A stretch of 64,000 nucleotides of DNA. Source: Allopusillimonas sp008369125. GTDB lineage: Bacteria > Pseudomonadota > Gammaproteobacteria > Burkholderiales > Burkholderiaceae_B. The first letter of the stretch is position 1. Each line of letters starts with the position of its first letter. Position numbers and translations under genes: made by a program. The notes under the pieces were generated by a model. That model saw only the letters and a list, made by a program, of their open reading frames with translations. It made no database searches and was not told the origin of the DNA. Below are positions 63,490-64,000 of this stretch, one piece after another. The DNA lies in contig NZ_VOAY01000001.1 of assembly GCF_008369125.1 (NCBI RefSeq), forward strand, positions 992,001-1,056,000. Reading direction: 5' to 3'.

Positions 63490-63765
63490 TCACTTTAATA
63501 AAACACTATAACTATTTGATACTAATTAATTTTTTTAATCAACTTTATTCCCACTCAATTATCAATAGCCCAATAAAACCATTGATTTAATTTAGTTTAT
63601 TTGACGACGCTACTGCCAATACCATACAAAATACCATGCCCAGAAGTCTGCTTGGTATTTCTTAATCCTGCCTGCTGTTGCCAGGATTTTTAGCGAATTT
63701 CGGGTTCTCGTATACAAATGGTGCTTTTGGGGGCAAATCGCTAGCTCGTGGTATTGGAAAGGTGC
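63490..63765 (+). repeat. right copy of a long imperfect direct repeat
   Basis: Partner of the repeat near 62515-62775. The shared core 63678-63720 includes ttttagcgaattt and cgggttctcgtatacaaatg. Both copies are preceded by AT-rich DNA and a gccaataccat-type stretch (63614 and 62626). Such paired sequences flank mobile islands, but they could also be a local duplication. Confidence 0.65.
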
Positions 63766-63861
63766 TTTTATACCTTCTTGAACGGATCCATTCACGAAGT
63801 CGTCTATGATCTAAACACAACAGGCTTGGTCACACAGCCATTTGCAATTGAGTACACCCCC

Positions 63862-64000
63862 ATGTCTGAAGCAGAGCTAGTTCAAATCCTGACGCGCGGC
63901 GAAGATAGCCGACACCAATTTAAGCGCGAAGCGCATAACGCCGACAGCATCGCGGCAGAATTGGCGGCATTTGCCAATAGTGGAGGTGGTCGTTTGTTCC
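63862..64000 (+). CDS. AlbA_2-type putative DNA-binding protein, incomplete at the window edge
   Basis: The first 46 residues are visible, running off the right end. MSEAELVQILTRGEDSRHQF, then FANSGGGRLF, is the standard beginning of AlbA_2 (Schlafen-like, formerly divergent AAA_4) proteins. These often act as regulators or helicase-linked proteins on genomic islands. The ribosome-binding site is weak. Confidence 0.7.
   Translation, partial: MSEAELVQILTRGEDSRHQFKREAHNADSIAAELAAFANSGGGRLF

Overview
The window looks like the chromosome of a betaproteobacterium, most likely Burkholderiales/Alcaligenaceae. This is inferred from the dense set of periplasmic-binding-protein transporters (two TRAP systems, four ABC systems, one orphan binding protein), the IclR and LacI regulators attached to small carboxylate/sugar-acid catabolic modules, and the DUF3649-PepSY-DUF3325 iron cassette. 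No rRNA, tRNA, CRISPR array or intact insertion sequence was seen.

Layout. 0.5-5 kb: a leftward betaine/choline-type ABC operon (binding protein, ATPase, double-length permease). 5.5-6 kb: a scar made of two gene remnants. 6.2-12.1 kb: a LacI-controlled sugar-acid locus (hydroxyacid dehydrogenase and metal-dependent hydrolase leftward, TRAP transporter rightward) with repeated operator-like sequences between the two arms. 12.2-19.7 kb: a leftward carbohydrate-acid ABC transporter operon flanked by an L-threonate dehydrogenase-like and a D-erythronate dehydrogenase-like gene. 19.9-29.8 kb: mixed housekeeping and envelope genes (CHRD protein, lipase-like hydrolase, solitary Rieske protein, VapC toxin-antitoxin pair, late acyltransferase, LprI-like protein, MprF). 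30-37 kb: a second TRAP transporter, an IclR regulator, a thiolase and an acyl-CoA ligase, then a dead SDR fragment and an AEC transporter. 39.3-41.5 kb: a fused OsmC-YcaO protein. 42.4-48 kb: an orphan betaine-type binding protein, a multiply frameshifted secreted-protein gene and a polar amino-acid ABC operon. 49-57 kb: an iron-uptake island (PepSY operon, two-component system, beta-propeller lipoprotein, TonB receptor) with shared Fur-like boxes. 57.5-61.8 kb: a PRC-barrel protein and a three-gene type III polyketide synthase operon. 62-64 kb: a decayed edge with broken toxin-antitoxin genes between two long imperfect direct repeats, and the start of an AlbA_2-type gene.

Recurring themes are (1) an intercistronic stem-loop directly after the binding-protein gene in all five transporter operons that begin with one, (2) in-gene or gene-end tandem repeats with codon-multiple units (30 bp in the permease, 36 bp at the acyltransferase end, 24/36 bp in the polyketide synthase), and (3) many small decayed genes (acyl-CoA synthetase, AbrB, SDR, HipA, XRE, ParE and a secreted protein). 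The best candidates for new biology are the type III PKS operon, the OsmC-YcaO fusion, the solitary Rieske protein and the repeat-bounded segment at the right end.
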